NCBI RefSeq assembly: GCF_017316185.1
Contig: NZ_JAFLVX010000021.1
Coordinates: 380-64,379, forward strand
Direction: 5' to 3'
From: Candidatus Vagococcus giribetii
GTDB lineage: Bacteria; Bacillota; Bacilli; Lactobacillales; Vagococcaceae
Length of the DNA stretch: 64,000 nt
Shown in pieces: positions 27,075 to 36,249 of the stretch. The notes under the pieces were generated by a model. The model searched no databases and was not told the DNA's origin. It worked only from the letters and a program-made list of their open reading frames with translations. Position 1 is the stretch's first letter. Each line of letters opens with the position of its first letter. A program made the position numbers and the translations under genes.

Positions 27075-27338
27075 TTAAACCGACTCACAACTTTCATCAA
27101 TAATCCCGATGACTGCTGCATCTACTGGAACAGTATCATCTTCCAACATTCTTCTAGCTGCGGAACCAGTTGCTACAATAACCCGGTCACCAATACCTGC
27201 TCCAATGACATCTACAACAACCAGTCTCTCACCATCTCTAGACCCACCAATGACTACTGCTAGCATCAGTTTAAAGCCATTTAGTTTATCTGATTTTCGA
27301 GTTGCCCAGACATTGTCTACTAACTTTGCGGTTACCAT
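27075..27338 (-). CDS. eutN: Pentameric shell vertex protein (BMC-P, EutN/CcmL family)
   Basis: An 87-residue EutN/CcmL-type protein: KLVDNVWATRKSDKLNGFKLMLA near the start is typical (seen as LVDNVWATRKSDKLNG), with VDVIGAGIGDRVIVATGSAAR in the middle. Pentamers close the twelve corners of the compartment. It is the only vertex protein in the operon. It overlaps the preceding GrpU-like gene by 7 bases. Confidence 0.94.
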   Translation of the reverse strand: MVTAKLVDNVWATRKSDKLNGFKLMLAVVIGGSRDGERLVVVDVIGAGIGDRVIVATGSAARRMLEDDTVPVDAAVIGIIDESCESV

Positions 27339-27631
27339 AAACGTTCTTTCTCACGTCGTTTAATCTCATCCATTGCTGCCATAACTGAAGCAGTATCTCC
27401 AAAGATTGCTAGCATGATCATATTTTGCGGACATGTTCCTTTGATATCTTCAACAACAACACCTACTGCTTTTTCAGCCACATCAGCTGCACAAACCATT
27501 TCAATTAATTTTCCTTGAACTAGTCCAACAGCTCCTACATCTTCAAGAGCTCCTTTTGGTCCTGAGCCTTTTCTTCTATTTAGTATTGCTAGAGTATTTT
27601 CTCCAGGTGATTTTATTATTCGACAATCCAT
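27332..27631 (-). CDS. GrpU-like BMC shell protein with Fe-S motif
   Basis: A start at 27631 gives 99 residues (MDCRIIKSPGENTLAIL), with an AGGAGAA site; the longer frame would start inside eutJ. The BMC domain has the order AVGLVQGKLIEMVCAADVAEK followed by VEDIKGTCPQNM. The G-x-C-P-Q motif resembles that of GrpU, a shell protein of glycyl-radical compartments in which this cysteine binds an iron-sulfur cluster at the pore. Electron or cluster transfer across the shell is the suggested use. Confidence 0.8.
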   Translation of the reverse strand: MDCRIIKSPGENTLAILNRRKGSGPKGALEDVGAVGLVQGKLIEMVCAADVAEKAVGVVVEDIKGTCPQNMIMLAIFGDTASVMAAMDEIKRREKERLW

Positions 27632-27642
27632 AGTCAATTCTC

Positions 27643-28482
27643 CTAACCCATAATTTGATTGGTACAACTTTTTGCAATCCCAAGAGGCGTCACAAACATT
27701 GGATTACGTGGTTTAAATGTCGGTATATTGATTTTTTCTTCAATGATTTTTTCAATACCCGTCAAACATGATGACCCGCCTACTAAATAAATACCATCTA
27801 TGTCATAATCCTTGATTTGCTTTTCGATAATAGACGCAATTTTTTCAATAACAGGTTTTAACGTTACGATTAATTCCCTATGATTTGCTTCGTCTCGCTT
27901 ATACAGCTCTGCTTCTTCAAAAGATATTTTATAAGCACCTGCCACAACAAGAGAAAAGTGAGTACCTCCTGTAGCTTCATCAGAAACATTAATAACTTTT
28001 CCATTTTTTAATATGGAAATCCCTGTCGTTCCACCACCAATGTCAACAACTGCTCCATTTTTGATATGGAGAACTTCATTGGCTGCAGTTGGTTCATCTA
28101 AAATGGCTGTCAGCTCAAAGCCTGCGCTTTGAACCACATTTTTGATAGCCCCTGAATCAAGTTCATCAGTTCCCGGAGGAATCGCCGAAGCTGCGAATAA
28201 TAACTCGGTTTGCAAAGCTTCCTCAAGCTCTTCTTTCAACTCCCTAACAATGGTTACTGCGCCAATATAATCAACAATCATGCCATCTCTTACCACATCA
28301 GCATAACGATACGCACCCGCAACAGGTTCATAATGAGCATCTAAAACAGTTAGAACAATACAAGCTGTTCCTAAATCCACACCAGTATAATAGGTAGTTT
28401 TGTTATTCTTTTTTGGTTTACTAATAACGGCTTCAAATTTAGAAACCAACTCATCACATGTTTCTAGCTCTTTTTTGCTCAC
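27643..28482 (-). CDS. eutJ: EutJ-like Hsp70-type ATPase
   Basis: The 279-residue protein has the actin/Hsp70-type nucleotide-binding motifs: GVDLGTACIVLTVLD near residue 34, the phosphate loop VVDIGGGTTGISI near 150, and YLVGGSSCLTGIE near 235. EutJ is a putative chaperone of microcompartment enzymes without the substrate-binding domain of DnaK. The gene overlaps the EutT-like gene by one base, implying coupling. Confidence 0.93.
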   Translation of the reverse strand: MSKKELETCDELVSKFEAVISKPKKNNKTTYYTGVDLGTACIVLTVLDAHYEPVAGAYRYADVVRDGMIVDYIGAVTIVRELKEELEEALQTELLFAASAIPPGTDELDSGAIKNVVQSAGFELTAILDEPTAANEVLHIKNGAVVDIGGGTTGISILKNGKVINVSDEATGGTHFSLVVAGAYKISFEEAELYKRDEANHRELIVTLKPVIEKIASIIEKQIKDYDIDGIYLVGGSSCLTGIEKIIEEKINIPTFKPRNPMFVTPLGIAKSCTNQIMG

Positions 28483-28988
28483 TACTCACCACTCCTTATC
28501 AATTGATTCACCATCTCAATCAATTGCTTTTTTAAATAAGCTAATTCGTTTCCTTGATTTTGTTTCTCCATCTCTAAGTCACTAATCGTAAAAATCACTT
28601 GTTCCAGCTTTATTAATAATTTTCCTTTAGTACTCAGTACATGATGGACTTCTAATTGACTCGTATATGGAATAATTGATGTCCTCTGTTCTGTTTTAAT
28701 ACCTGTTTTGATAGCTTCAGCTAATAAAAACAAGGAATGACTAATCCCGTAATCAAGTTCGTTAGCCAAACGACCACACTCTAAACAAGCTAATCTTAAT
28801 AAGTCAAATTGATTTCCTATGGGTTGCGCTGAGTCACTTGTATCAGTAACACTAGTAAGTCGAATTTTCTTATCACTTAAAAATTGTTTGGCTTCTGGCG
28901 TCAATCGCTCTTCTTTTTGTAAATAAAAATCACTAAATGCTTGCTTTCTATACTTAACTCTCAATTCGTTTTCGGTAATAAAATGCAT
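28482..28988 (-). CDS. EutT-like protein (adenosyltransferase-related), reduced
   Basis: A 168-residue protein. Its N-terminus (FITENELRVKYRKQAFSDFY, then LTPEAKQFLSDKKIRL) matches the start of EutT, the cobalamin adenosyltransferase of ethanolamine operons. EutT uses an HX11CCX2C metal motif; here only CLEC remains (about residues 69-72), and the protein is shorter. Choline lyase does not need B12, so the activity has probably been lost and the fold reused, perhaps as an adaptor. The call rests on the N-terminal pattern and on operon context; other small helical assembly factors cannot be excluded. Confidence 0.6.
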   Translation of the reverse strand: MHFITENELRVKYRKQAFSDFYLQKEERLTPEAKQFLSDKKIRLTSVTDTSDSAQPIGNQFDLLRLACLECGRLANELDYGISHSLFLLAEAIKTGIKTEQRTSIIPYTSQLEVHHVLSTKGKLLIKLEQVIFTISDLEMEKQNQGNELAYLKKQLIEMVNQLIRSGE

Positions 28989-30140
28989 TTAGTGACCTCC
29001 TTTACTTAATTTTTTATAAATCCCTTCTAAATCTTGTATCGTCGGTACACGAGGATTCGTCAAGGTACATTTATCTGCCAATGCTTTTTCAGACATACTA
29101 GATAAAGCACTTAAAAAGTCACTCGTTTCAACTCCCATAGCTTCAATTTGTTTAGGGATTCCTAGTTGATCTGTGTAGCGATTTAATTTAGATATCAACG
29201 CTCTAACTGTGGCTTTTTTAGTTCCTGCTTTAATGCCTAGTAATTCAGCTATCAACACATATCTATCTAAAGTTGCTGTTTCTTCTGGTAAATCTAATCC
29301 TGCATTGTAACTAATAACAAAGGGTAAAATCATGGCATTTGCTCGTCCATGAGGAATATGAAATCTTCCTCCTAACGCATGAGCCAAACTATGACAAACA
29401 CCTAATGATGCTTCGCTAAAGGCAATTCCCGCTAAACAAGACGCATTATGCATTTTTTCGCGAGCTAGTAAATTAGAACCATTTTGAGTGGCTTCTAGTA
29501 AATAAGCCCAAACCATTTTGATGGCTTTTTCCGCACAAGCATCAGTAAAATCTGATGCATTAGTTGAAACAAATGCTTCAAAACAGTGCGTTAACACATC
29601 TACTCCCGTGTCAGCCGTAATAGCTTCTGGGACCGTTTTGGTTAATTCAGGATCTAAAATAGCAATCTCTGGAATCATCTCATCTGACACAAGAGCATAT
29701 TTAGCTTGTTCTTCTGTATCTGTGATGACAGAAAAAGCAGTTACTTCACTTCCTGTACCACTTGTTGTTGGGATACAAACTAACTTAACTTCTTTGACTT
29801 GAGTTGACTCTCTATAGATTTCTCTTATAGCTTTTGCCGTATCTAAAGCTGAGCCCCCACCTAGAGCGATAATGCTTTGTGGTTGTATATTTAGAGCTGC
29901 TTGTAAACCTTTAGTCACGACTTGAATCGTTGGGTCTGGCACTACTTCTGAAAACATCACATATTTAGTTGAACATTCATCTAATAAAACAGTGATGTTA
30001 TCTACCATATGAGAAGACTCCATAAAAGGGTCACAGACAAGCAATACGTTTCCTAGATCCAACTCTTTTAAGATACCAAGAGCATCTTGCCCAAAGTAAA
30101 TTTCTGTTGGCATTTTAAATCGATTCATTATTTTTTTCAT
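28989..30140 (-). CDS. Iron-dependent alcohol dehydrogenase of the compartment
   Basis: The 383-residue group III alcohol dehydrogenase has the NAD motif GGGSALDTAKAI (about 90-101) and the metal ligands in DTGVDVLTHCFEA and CHSLAHALGGRFHIPHGRANA. It reduces acetaldehyde to ethanol and regenerates NAD for the acetaldehyde dehydrogenase. The N-terminus (MNRFKMPTEIYFGQDAL) directly enters the domain, so no extended targeting peptide is seen. Its ATG overlaps the EutP stop (ATGA). Confidence 0.94.
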   Translation of the reverse strand: MKKIMNRFKMPTEIYFGQDALGILKELDLGNVLLVCDPFMESSHMVDNITVLLDECSTKYVMFSEVVPDPTIQVVTKGLQAALNIQPQSIIALGGGSALDTAKAIREIYRESTQVKEVKLVCIPTTSGTGSEVTAFSVITDTEEQAKYALVSDEMIPEIAILDPELTKTVPEAITADTGVDVLTHCFEAFVSTNASDFTDACAEKAIKMVWAYLLEATQNGSNLLAREKMHNASCLAGIAFSEASLGVCHSLAHALGGRFHIPHGRANAMILPFVISYNAGLDLPEETATLDRYVLIAELLGIKAGTKKATVRALISKLNRYTDQLGIPKQIEAMGVETSDFLSALSSMSEKALADKCTLTNPRVPTIQDLEGIYKKLSKGGH

Positions 30141-30583
30141 TCTCCTTTCTTTCTTATTTTGTTACAAAGTGATTCTATTGACGTCTCACAACTTAAATTG
30201 AGTTGTTCATAAGGCGTCATTATTTTTATTTCTTCAAACATTTTGTCAATCTGCTGTAACTGGGAACTAGATGGTGACTCTTCGTTAAACGTCAACACAC
30301 CCATCACAGGAACGTTAAATACTTTGGCAAAATTTGGTGGGTAGACTTTCTTTTTTTGCATCAAGGGGTAGAGCATCAACACTAAATGAGCTTGAGTTCT
30401 CAAGGAAATAATGTGTTTGCGCATATCTGGACTTTCTAGATAACTGCTTGGCACGCTTATCGTATGCTTGCCATAAACAATGCTCCCTCTTTTTTTTATA
30501 GGTCCTTCTTCTTCATTTAAGTAATGAGCTAATTTAGCTTTTCCACTATGATTGGGACCTATGATTAGTATTTTCTTCCTCAT
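30137..30583 (-). CDS. eutP: EutP/PduV-like P-loop protein with altered Walker A
   Basis: The 148-residue protein matches the EutP/PduV small GTPase-like family: a P-loop near residue 9 (GPNHSGKAK) and a Ras-like fold. The Walker A serine or threonine that binds Mg is replaced by alanine (GKA instead of GKS/T), so nucleotide hydrolysis may be weak or lost. EutP has been linked to acetate kinase activity and PduV to positioning of compartments. The gene overlaps its neighbours by four bases on both sides. Confidence 0.85.
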   Translation of the reverse strand: MRKKILIIGPNHSGKAKLAHYLNEEEGPIKKRGSIVYGKHTISVPSSYLESPDMRKHIISLRTQAHLVLMLYPLMQKKKVYPPNFAKVFNVPVMGVLTFNEESPSSSQLQQIDKMFEEIKIMTPYEQLNLSCETSIESLCNKIRKKGE

Positions 30584-30924
30584 GTTTTGGTCATTGCCTC
30601 AACCGTGAATCCCAACTGGTCCTCAAGAATACGATTGACTTCTTTTAAAGCAATCTCAACACTTTGAACATCTCCTTGAATCACGACAGAACCGGTAAAA
30701 CGATCTAAAAAGCCAATCGTCACATCTGCTGCTTTACTAGCAATATCAGCCGCAATAACAGCTGTCTCATAAGGAGATAAGGTTAAGATTCCTATTGCTC
30801 CATATGGATCAACACCAATAGCTTCATACACATCTGAAATCGGAGATGCAATTAAATGAGATAAGGTTACTTGTTTACCAGGAACAGATTCCTGTATGAC
30901 ACGTTCGACTTGTTCTTTCATCAC
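30580..30924 (-). CDS. eutS: EutS/PduU-type circularly permuted shell protein
   Basis: The 114-residue protein closely follows EutS: RVIQESVPGKQVTLSHLIA at the N-terminus, AIGILTLSPYETAVIAADIA, and the segment IGFLDRFTGSVVIQGDV. EutS and PduU hexamers are circularly permuted, with a beta-barrel plugging the pore. It lies 17 bases after cutD and overlaps eutP. Confidence 0.94.
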   Translation of the reverse strand: MMKEQVERVIQESVPGKQVTLSHLIASPISDVYEAIGVDPYGAIGILTLSPYETAVIAADIASKAADVTIGFLDRFTGSVVIQGDVQSVEIALKEVNRILEDQLGFTVEAMTKT

Positions 30925-30941
30925 TTAATCTCCTCTCTTCA

Positions 30942-31901
30942 TTAATGTCTAACAACTTGTACAGGAAAATCATAGGCTTTAATCCAGCCTTCAATTTGAT
31001 CTAACTCAGCATCTGATAAACTAGGATCACCATCTACTGGATACTCCATACCTAGCTGACCGTATTTATTGACGCCTAATTTATGATAAGGAAGTAAATC
31101 TATGCCTTGGAAATTAGGATAATCTTTATAAGGTAATAAAAAATCAATAATAGCTTGAATCTCAAATTCGCTTGAGTTAATTCCTTTTAACATAGGCATT
31201 CTTATTTTCACCCAATTGCCTAGTCTTAGAAGTTCTTGTAAATTTTTTAAAATTCTTTCATTACTAATACCCGTTAGTTCATTATGTCGCACTGGATCCA
31301 TATGTTTTAAATCAAATAAAAAATAATCCACATATTCTGATAAGCTCAACATTCTATCCATTCTAGTATGTCCACATGTTTCAATAGCTGTGTTGATGCC
31401 ATCACCTTTACAGGCTTTTAATAGTGCCAAAGCTACTTCTGGTTGGGCAGTACATTCACCACCACTTAAAGTAACTCCGCCACCAGACATGTCGTAAAAG
31501 GCTGCGTCTTCATGAATAATTTCCATTAATTCTGGAATAGTTCTAATTTCTCCTGTGATATTTAGAGCTGCCATAGGACAAACCTCTACACATTTGTTAC
31601 AACCGTTACATATTTTTTCACGATCAACTTGGTGATTGCCTTCTTCATCCATATAGTGGATGCCCATGGGACAAGCGTCCACACAGGCTCCACAATCAGA
31701 ACATGAACTTTGTTTATACATGACTTGAAATTGTCTAGAAATACCTTCTGGATTGGCACACCATTGACAACGTAAAGGACAGCCTTTAAAAAATACCATT
31801 GTTCTAATACCAGGGCCGTCATGAACATTGTATTTTTGGACATTAAAAATCATTGCTTGGCGCTCAATTCCACCTTCTTTTATTCCTGTCACTTCATTCA
31901 T
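30942..31901 (-). CDS. cutD: Choline TMA-lyase activating enzyme (radical SAM)
   Basis: The 319-residue protein has the activase radical-SAM motif CPLRCQWC (CX3CX2C) after VHDGPGIRTMVFFKG, and two ferredoxin-like clusters (CSDCGACVDACP and CNGCNKCVEVCP). It uses S-adenosylmethionine and a 4Fe-4S cluster to place the glycyl radical on G821 of CutC. The gene starts 13 bases after the cutC stop, the standard order. The GGGVTLSGGECTAQPE motif confirms a glycyl-radical-enzyme activase. Confidence 0.96.
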   Translation of the reverse strand: MNEVTGIKEGGIERQAMIFNVQKYNVHDGPGIRTMVFFKGCPLRCQWCANPEGISRQFQVMYKQSSCSDCGACVDACPMGIHYMDEEGNHQVDREKICNGCNKCVEVCPMAALNITGEIRTIPELMEIIHEDAAFYDMSGGGVTLSGGECTAQPEVALALLKACKGDGINTAIETCGHTRMDRMLSLSEYVDYFLFDLKHMDPVRHNELTGISNERILKNLQELLRLGNWVKIRMPMLKGINSSEFEIQAIIDFLLPYKDYPNFQGIDLLPYHKLGVNKYGQLGMEYPVDGDPSLSDAELDQIEGWIKAYDFPVQVVRH

Positions 31902-31914
31902 CTCCTGAATTTTT

Positions 31915-34455
31915 TTAGAATTTCTCTAGCATTGTTCGACTGATGATTTCATCTTGAACGTCTTTACATAATTCCACAAAGAATGCACTGTATCCAGCTA
32001 CACGAACAATTAAATCACGGTATTGTTCAGGATTTTTTTGTGCTGCAATCAATGTATCGTTATCTAAGTAGTTAAACTGCATTTCACCATTTCCTAAATG
32101 ACAAGCAGTACGTAACAGAGTAATTAAACTTTCTTCCCCTTCTGGAGAATCTAGTAAACCAGCCATAATCTTGAAGTTATGAACCATACCAATATTCATA
32201 CTGTCATTAGACATTTTAGAAATTGATTTAATAATCGCTGTAGGGCCTTTGAAATCGGCACCTTGTGTTGGACTGATACCATCAGATAGTGGTGTCCAAG
32301 CGTCACGACCATTAGCAGAAGCGCCTGTTAATTGACCAAATGGTGTATTGTTAGAAATAGATAATGTTCCGTGACTCAATACTGAGTATAATGTGCGGTA
32401 TTTTCTATGTTCTTGTTCGGTGAAGTTGATTAATTCCGCTGCGATTAAATCTGCATAATCATCATCATTACCATATTTAGGTGCTTTCAAGCAGTCAGCT
32501 TTTACTTGTTCGTAACCTTTGAATTCAGCTTTTAACGCTGTATTTAACTCTTCTAGTGTGTATTTTTTGTCGTCAAAGACTAATTTTTTAATTGCTGCCA
32601 TTGAATCTGCGTAAGTAGCAAGTCCTGACCAAACAACCCCTGGTCCAAAGTTATACATCGCACCACCAGCAGACACATCATGACCTGATTCCATACAACC
32701 TTCATACATTAAGGACATTAATGGTTTTGGTGCTAATTCACGGTGAACACGTTGTGAAATCACTGTTGCTACGTTAGTCCATTTAGTAATGTACTTGATT
32801 TGTTCTTTAACAGCTTCTTCAAATTGTTCATAAGTTTTGAACTCTGATAAAGCACCTGTATTTGGACATACTTGTTTGCCGTACCATAATGGCACACCTT
32901 GATTTAGCACAAGTTCAATACAAATTGGCCACTGAGTATAACCTGTTGAAGTCCATTGGTATAAACGACCTGATTTTTGTGGTTCCACACACCCCATTAA
33001 ACAATAATCTCTAGCGTCTTCGATAGAAACACCTTTAGCGAGCATCATTTTGATATGTGTATCGTCAAAGTGACAAGCAGGGAATCCCATACCAGCTTTT
33101 ACAACTGATACAATTTTTTTCAAGTATTCTCTAGGAGATTTGTTATGAATACGACAAGCTAGTGATGGTTGATAGATTTTTACGTGGCGAACCGCGTCCA
33201 TTAATAGATAAGTTAATTCGTTTGTTGCATCGAATCCTTCACGTGTTACCCCACCGACACACATGTTGACAAACGGTTGGTAACCAGCGAAGAATTTAGA
33301 GCCACCTTCACTTGTAATCCACATCATTTCTGACATTTTAATTAACATACAGCCTGATAATTCAAAAGCTTGGAAGTCATTCATGCGACCTGAATCAATA
33401 TCATTTTTGTAATACTCATACATGTATTGATCCACACGTCCAATTGACATACCAGTTTGATTTTCTTCAACAACTAATAAAGATTCAATAGTCCAAACTG
33501 CTTGGATTGCTTCCCAGTAAGTCTCTGGTTTGTTAGCAGGTACTTTTGCATTGATTTTAGAAATTTGTTCTAATTCTTTTTTACGTTTTGGATCTGTTTC
33601 TTTGCTTGCTAATTCAGCAGCATATTCAGACATACGACGAGCGTAAATCATAACACCTTCTGTTGTATCAATGATTGATTTATAGAAGTAAATTTTATCG
33701 ATATCATCTGGATTTTCGTATTGTAATTGTTCTAAATGCTCTCTAGCTTCTTGTTGAATATCAAGCATTCCTTTTTTCATTAAAATAACGTCATATCCTG
33801 GGTTAGAGTCCCCACCACCATTGATTTGATGGTATGAACAATCCGATACAAATGATTCACCTGATAATTCCCATACACCAGCATCTCGGTATTGGTCTTC
33901 ACAGTACTCATCAACTGATTTTCCATTCCAATAAGGGAATAATTCTTCACGCATAATACGTTTGTCTTCATCAGAAATGAAGAATGGGTCTTGTTGACGT
34001 GTCCCAATCGTATCGATCTCGTCTTCCATCCAGCGCCATGCAATATCTGGTGAGAATGCCCCAGCACGAGGTGCGCCATTTGGTGCCCCAACAATTAATT
34101 CGTTGTCTTGAATAACTAAAGGTGCTGTTTCACAGCAATATTTAAAACATTTACCTCTTAAGACACTCTTTGGCATCCCTGGGTTTTCTTTAGCAATTTT
34201 AGTGATTGCTCGCGCTCTATGTGTAGTAATAGCTGGTACTTGTTTCATGTAGTTTTCTTTTAACGCAACTAATCTAGGAGTAATCCCTTCAGGAATATCA
34301 GTTCCTTCTGAATGAATGGCTACAGTTTCAACTACTTCTTCACTTTCAATATCTTCTTTAACAGATGCAAACATACGCATTAAAGCTGCTTTTTCTGAAT
34401 CTGTTAACTCTTTTGTTGCTTCAGCTAATTTTGCTGAAAAATCTTGCATATCCAT
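31915..34455 (-). CDS. cutC: Choline trimethylamine-lyase (glycyl radical enzyme)
   Basis: The 846-residue enzyme has every residue known to be needed by CutC: D216 in [11 protein letters not shown]489 and E491 in MGCVEPQ, and G821 in RVAGYSAFF. These numbers are the same as in the Desulfovibrio alaskensis enzyme of equal length, so this is the short GRM1 form and not a general pyruvate-formate lyase or diol dehydratase. It cleaves choline to trimethylamine and acetaldehyde without B12 or oxygen. The N-terminal 35 residues ([20 protein letters not shown]) are helical and may target it to the compartment. Confidence 0.97.
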   Translation of the reverse strand: MDMQDFSAKLAEATKELTDSEKAALMRMFASVKEDIESEEVVETVAIHSEGTDIPEGITPRLVALKENYMKQVPAITTHRARAITKIAKENPGMPKSVLRGKCFKYCCETAPLVIQDNELIVGAPNGAPRAGAFSPDIAWRWMEDEIDTIGTRQQDPFFISDEDKRIMREELFPYWNGKSVDEYCEDQYRDAGVWELSGESFVSDCSYHQINGGGDSNPGYDVILMKKGMLDIQQEAREHLEQLQYENPDDIDKIYFYKSIIDTTEGVMIYARRMSEYAAELASKETDPKRKKELEQISKINAKVPANKPETYWEAIQAVWTIESLLVVEENQTGMSIGRVDQYMYEYYKNDIDSGRMNDFQAFELSGCMLIKMSEMMWITSEGGSKFFAGYQPFVNMCVGGVTREGFDATNELTYLLMDAVRHVKIYQPSLACRIHNKSPREYLKKIVSVVKAGMGFPACHFDDTHIKMMLAKGVSIEDARDYCLMGCVEPQKSGRLYQWTSTGYTQWPICIELVLNQGVPLWYGKQVCPNTGALSEFKTYEQFEEAVKEQIKYITKWTNVATVISQRVHRELAPKPLMSLMYEGCMESGHDVSAGGAMYNFGPGVVWSGLATYADSMAAIKKLVFDDKKYTLEELNTALKAEFKGYEQVKADCLKAPKYGNDDDYADLIAAELINFTEQEHRKYRTLYSVLSHGTLSISNNTPFGQLTGASANGRDAWTPLSDGISPTQGADFKGPTAIIKSISKMSNDSMNIGMVHNFKIMAGLLDSPEGEESLITLLRTACHLGNGEMQFNYLDNDTLIAAQKNPEQYRDLIVRVAGYSAFFVELCKDVQDEIISRTMLEKF

Positions 34456-34478
34456 CTGAATCCCTCGCTTATTTTATT

Positions 34479-35909
34479 TTATTGGTTAATGATTTTTTTC
34501 AAAATTCTGACTAATTCGTCTTCACTCATGTTGAAATCAGTTTGTACTGATTTTGTTTTTTCTATTGGATAACCAATTTGTCTGACATAAGTTAAATCTT
34601 TTGCTGTTATATTTTTCGCTGTTATTCCTTGTCCCATAGTCAAACCACCTAGAACAAAGGTAAATGGTAGTGTTGATTCTAGACCTAAACTATTAAACGT
34701 TGCCGGACCATTAACTAGGACTCGGCCTACTGGTTTTTTCAAAGCAAACTCATTGGTTACTTTTTGATTGTGTGAATGAATCACTAAACTATGGCCATTT
34801 TGCTTAGCTTTTAGTAAGTTAATGCATTTTTCACAAGCATGTAGCCAATCAGGCTCTAAATAAAACGTTAGAATCGGAAACTTCATTTCATCAGAATAAG
34901 GATTCTCATCAAAGATATAATCCTGTTCTGACACAAGAACTTTGACATCACTTCGAACAGCAAAACCTGCTTTTTCTGCTAAGTAACAAGCAGACTTACC
35001 AATTACTTCCGAACAAACAAAGGTGCCACATGGTTTAATCAAATCAAGTAACAAACGCTCCTCTTCTTGCGTCATAAAGTGAGCACCTTGATTGATTAAC
35101 TCTTCTTTTACCTGATTAGCAATGATTCCTTCTACGATTAAATATTGCTCTGCTCCAGGTAAAATACCATTATTAAATGAGCGACTTCGAATGATATCAA
35201 AACAAGCTTGTTTGATATTGGCTGTTTTTTCGATAAAAACGGGAGTCGATCCTGTTCCACCATAAATCATCGGACGATGTAAAACGTTGGATGCGCCTTT
35301 ACATTTTTTTTGCCCAATATTGATGATTAATGCTGTAGCAGAATGATTTGTTATTTCTGCAACACCTTCATTCGATACATGTTGCATACTACTTAAACAG
35401 TTTTTAGGTAAGCCGCTCACTTCCGCTAAATTTTTGATAAAAGAGATAGCTTTTCTTGTTGAGTTAGCTCCTCTTTTGTGGGGAACAAACACACAAGTAT
35501 TTCCAGATTTCAGACTAAGTAACGCAGTAAAAATGGTGTTAGTCACGCTATTTTCTGCTGGAAGTAATGTGACGATAACCCCTAAAGGAACTCCTACTTC
35601 TGTAATATCTCCTTGTGTATTTTGTTCTAGAACGCCGATGCATTTTTGACTTAATACACTTGATTCCATGTTGTCTAATACTTGATACAATAACTTTAAT
35701 TCATCTTCTGCTTTACCGTATTGGGTTTCAGAGATATTGGCATCAATCAAAACTTGTGCATTTTCTCTGATTTTTGGAATCATCAAGCCGATAATTTTAT
35801 CAATAATCCCTTGATCATATTCTTTTAACATGTAATGTGAATCTCTTGCAGATTCCATTAAAATACGTGCTTCTTGAATAGACTCTAAATCTTTATCAAC
35901 AAAAGACAT
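34479..35909 (-). CDS. Aldehyde dehydrogenase-like protein lacking the catalytic cysteine
   Basis: The 476-residue protein aligns with the acetaldehyde dehydrogenase at 24333-25883 from the start (DKDLESIQEARIL against DKDLCSVQEARNL). At residue 251 the catalytic cysteine motif DNGTICASEQ reads NNGILPGAEQ, so the cysteine is proline. It cannot act as a standard dehydrogenase. It still ends in an amphipathic helix (MSEDELVRILKKIINQ) like the active copy, so a structural, CoA-binding or cargo-scaffold role is more likely. The gene lies directly before cutC, as second aldehyde-dehydrogenase-like genes do in some cut loci. Confidence 0.9.
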   Translation of the reverse strand: MSFVDKDLESIQEARILMESARDSHYMLKEYDQGIIDKIIGLMIPKIRENAQVLIDANISETQYGKAEDELKLLYQVLDNMESSVLSQKCIGVLEQNTQGDITEVGVPLGVIVTLLPAENSVTNTIFTALLSLKSGNTCVFVPHKRGANSTRKAISFIKNLAEVSGLPKNCLSSMQHVSNEGVAEITNHSATALIINIGQKKCKGASNVLHRPMIYGGTGSTPVFIEKTANIKQACFDIIRSRSFNNGILPGAEQYLIVEGIIANQVKEELINQGAHFMTQEEERLLLDLIKPCGTFVCSEVIGKSACYLAEKAGFAVRSDVKVLVSEQDYIFDENPYSDEMKFPILTFYLEPDWLHACEKCINLLKAKQNGHSLVIHSHNQKVTNEFALKKPVGRVLVNGPATFNSLGLESTLPFTFVLGGLTMGQGITAKNITAKDLTYVRQIGYPIEKTKSVQTDFNMSEDELVRILKKIINQ

Positions 35910-36230
35910 CTATTTCACTTCCTCACCACTTGGCAACAAGTTTTCCAGTGCATAGCGTGAAACGATTTTACTCAAATCAATATGAGGGCTTGCGATAACA
36001 ACTGAGCTATACACTTCTGCGCCCATATTTGCTACAGCTTGTACACCTGCTTCAACTGCGGCTTTACATGCTGCAACATCACCTTTAACAATGACTGAAA
36101 TATAACCAGACGCCACGTTTTCATAACCTAAAACTTCAACATCTGCTGCTTTACACATAGCATCTGCTGCCTCTAACACAAAGACTAAACCAAATGTTTC
36201 AATTGCCCCAATGGCTTCATATCTTTCCAT
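35910..36230 (-). CDS. BMC-H shell protein
   Basis: The ATG at 36230 gives 106 residues (MERYEAIGAIETFGLVFV) after the ribosome site AAGGAGG; a longer frame to 36287 overlaps the upstream shell gene without a site. A single shell domain with KGDVAACKAAVEAGVQAV and a C-terminal extension (SRYALENLLPSGEEVK). Its pore loop (YENVASGYIS) differs from the PduA-type copies. It stops next to the start of the dehydrogenase-like gene, so the two are coupled. Confidence 0.92.
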   Translation of the reverse strand: MERYEAIGAIETFGLVFVLEAADAMCKAADVEVLGYENVASGYISVIVKGDVAACKAAVEAGVQAVANMGAEVYSSVVIASPHIDLSKIVSRYALENLLPSGEEVK

Positions 36231-36249
36231 CGCTTCTTCCTCCTTACCT

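Noticed and set aside
31915-34455. Glycyl radical enzyme read as pyruvate formate-lyase or glycerol dehydratase
   Set aside because: D216, C489, E491 and G821 and the exact length match choline lyase, and the shell operon fits that activity.
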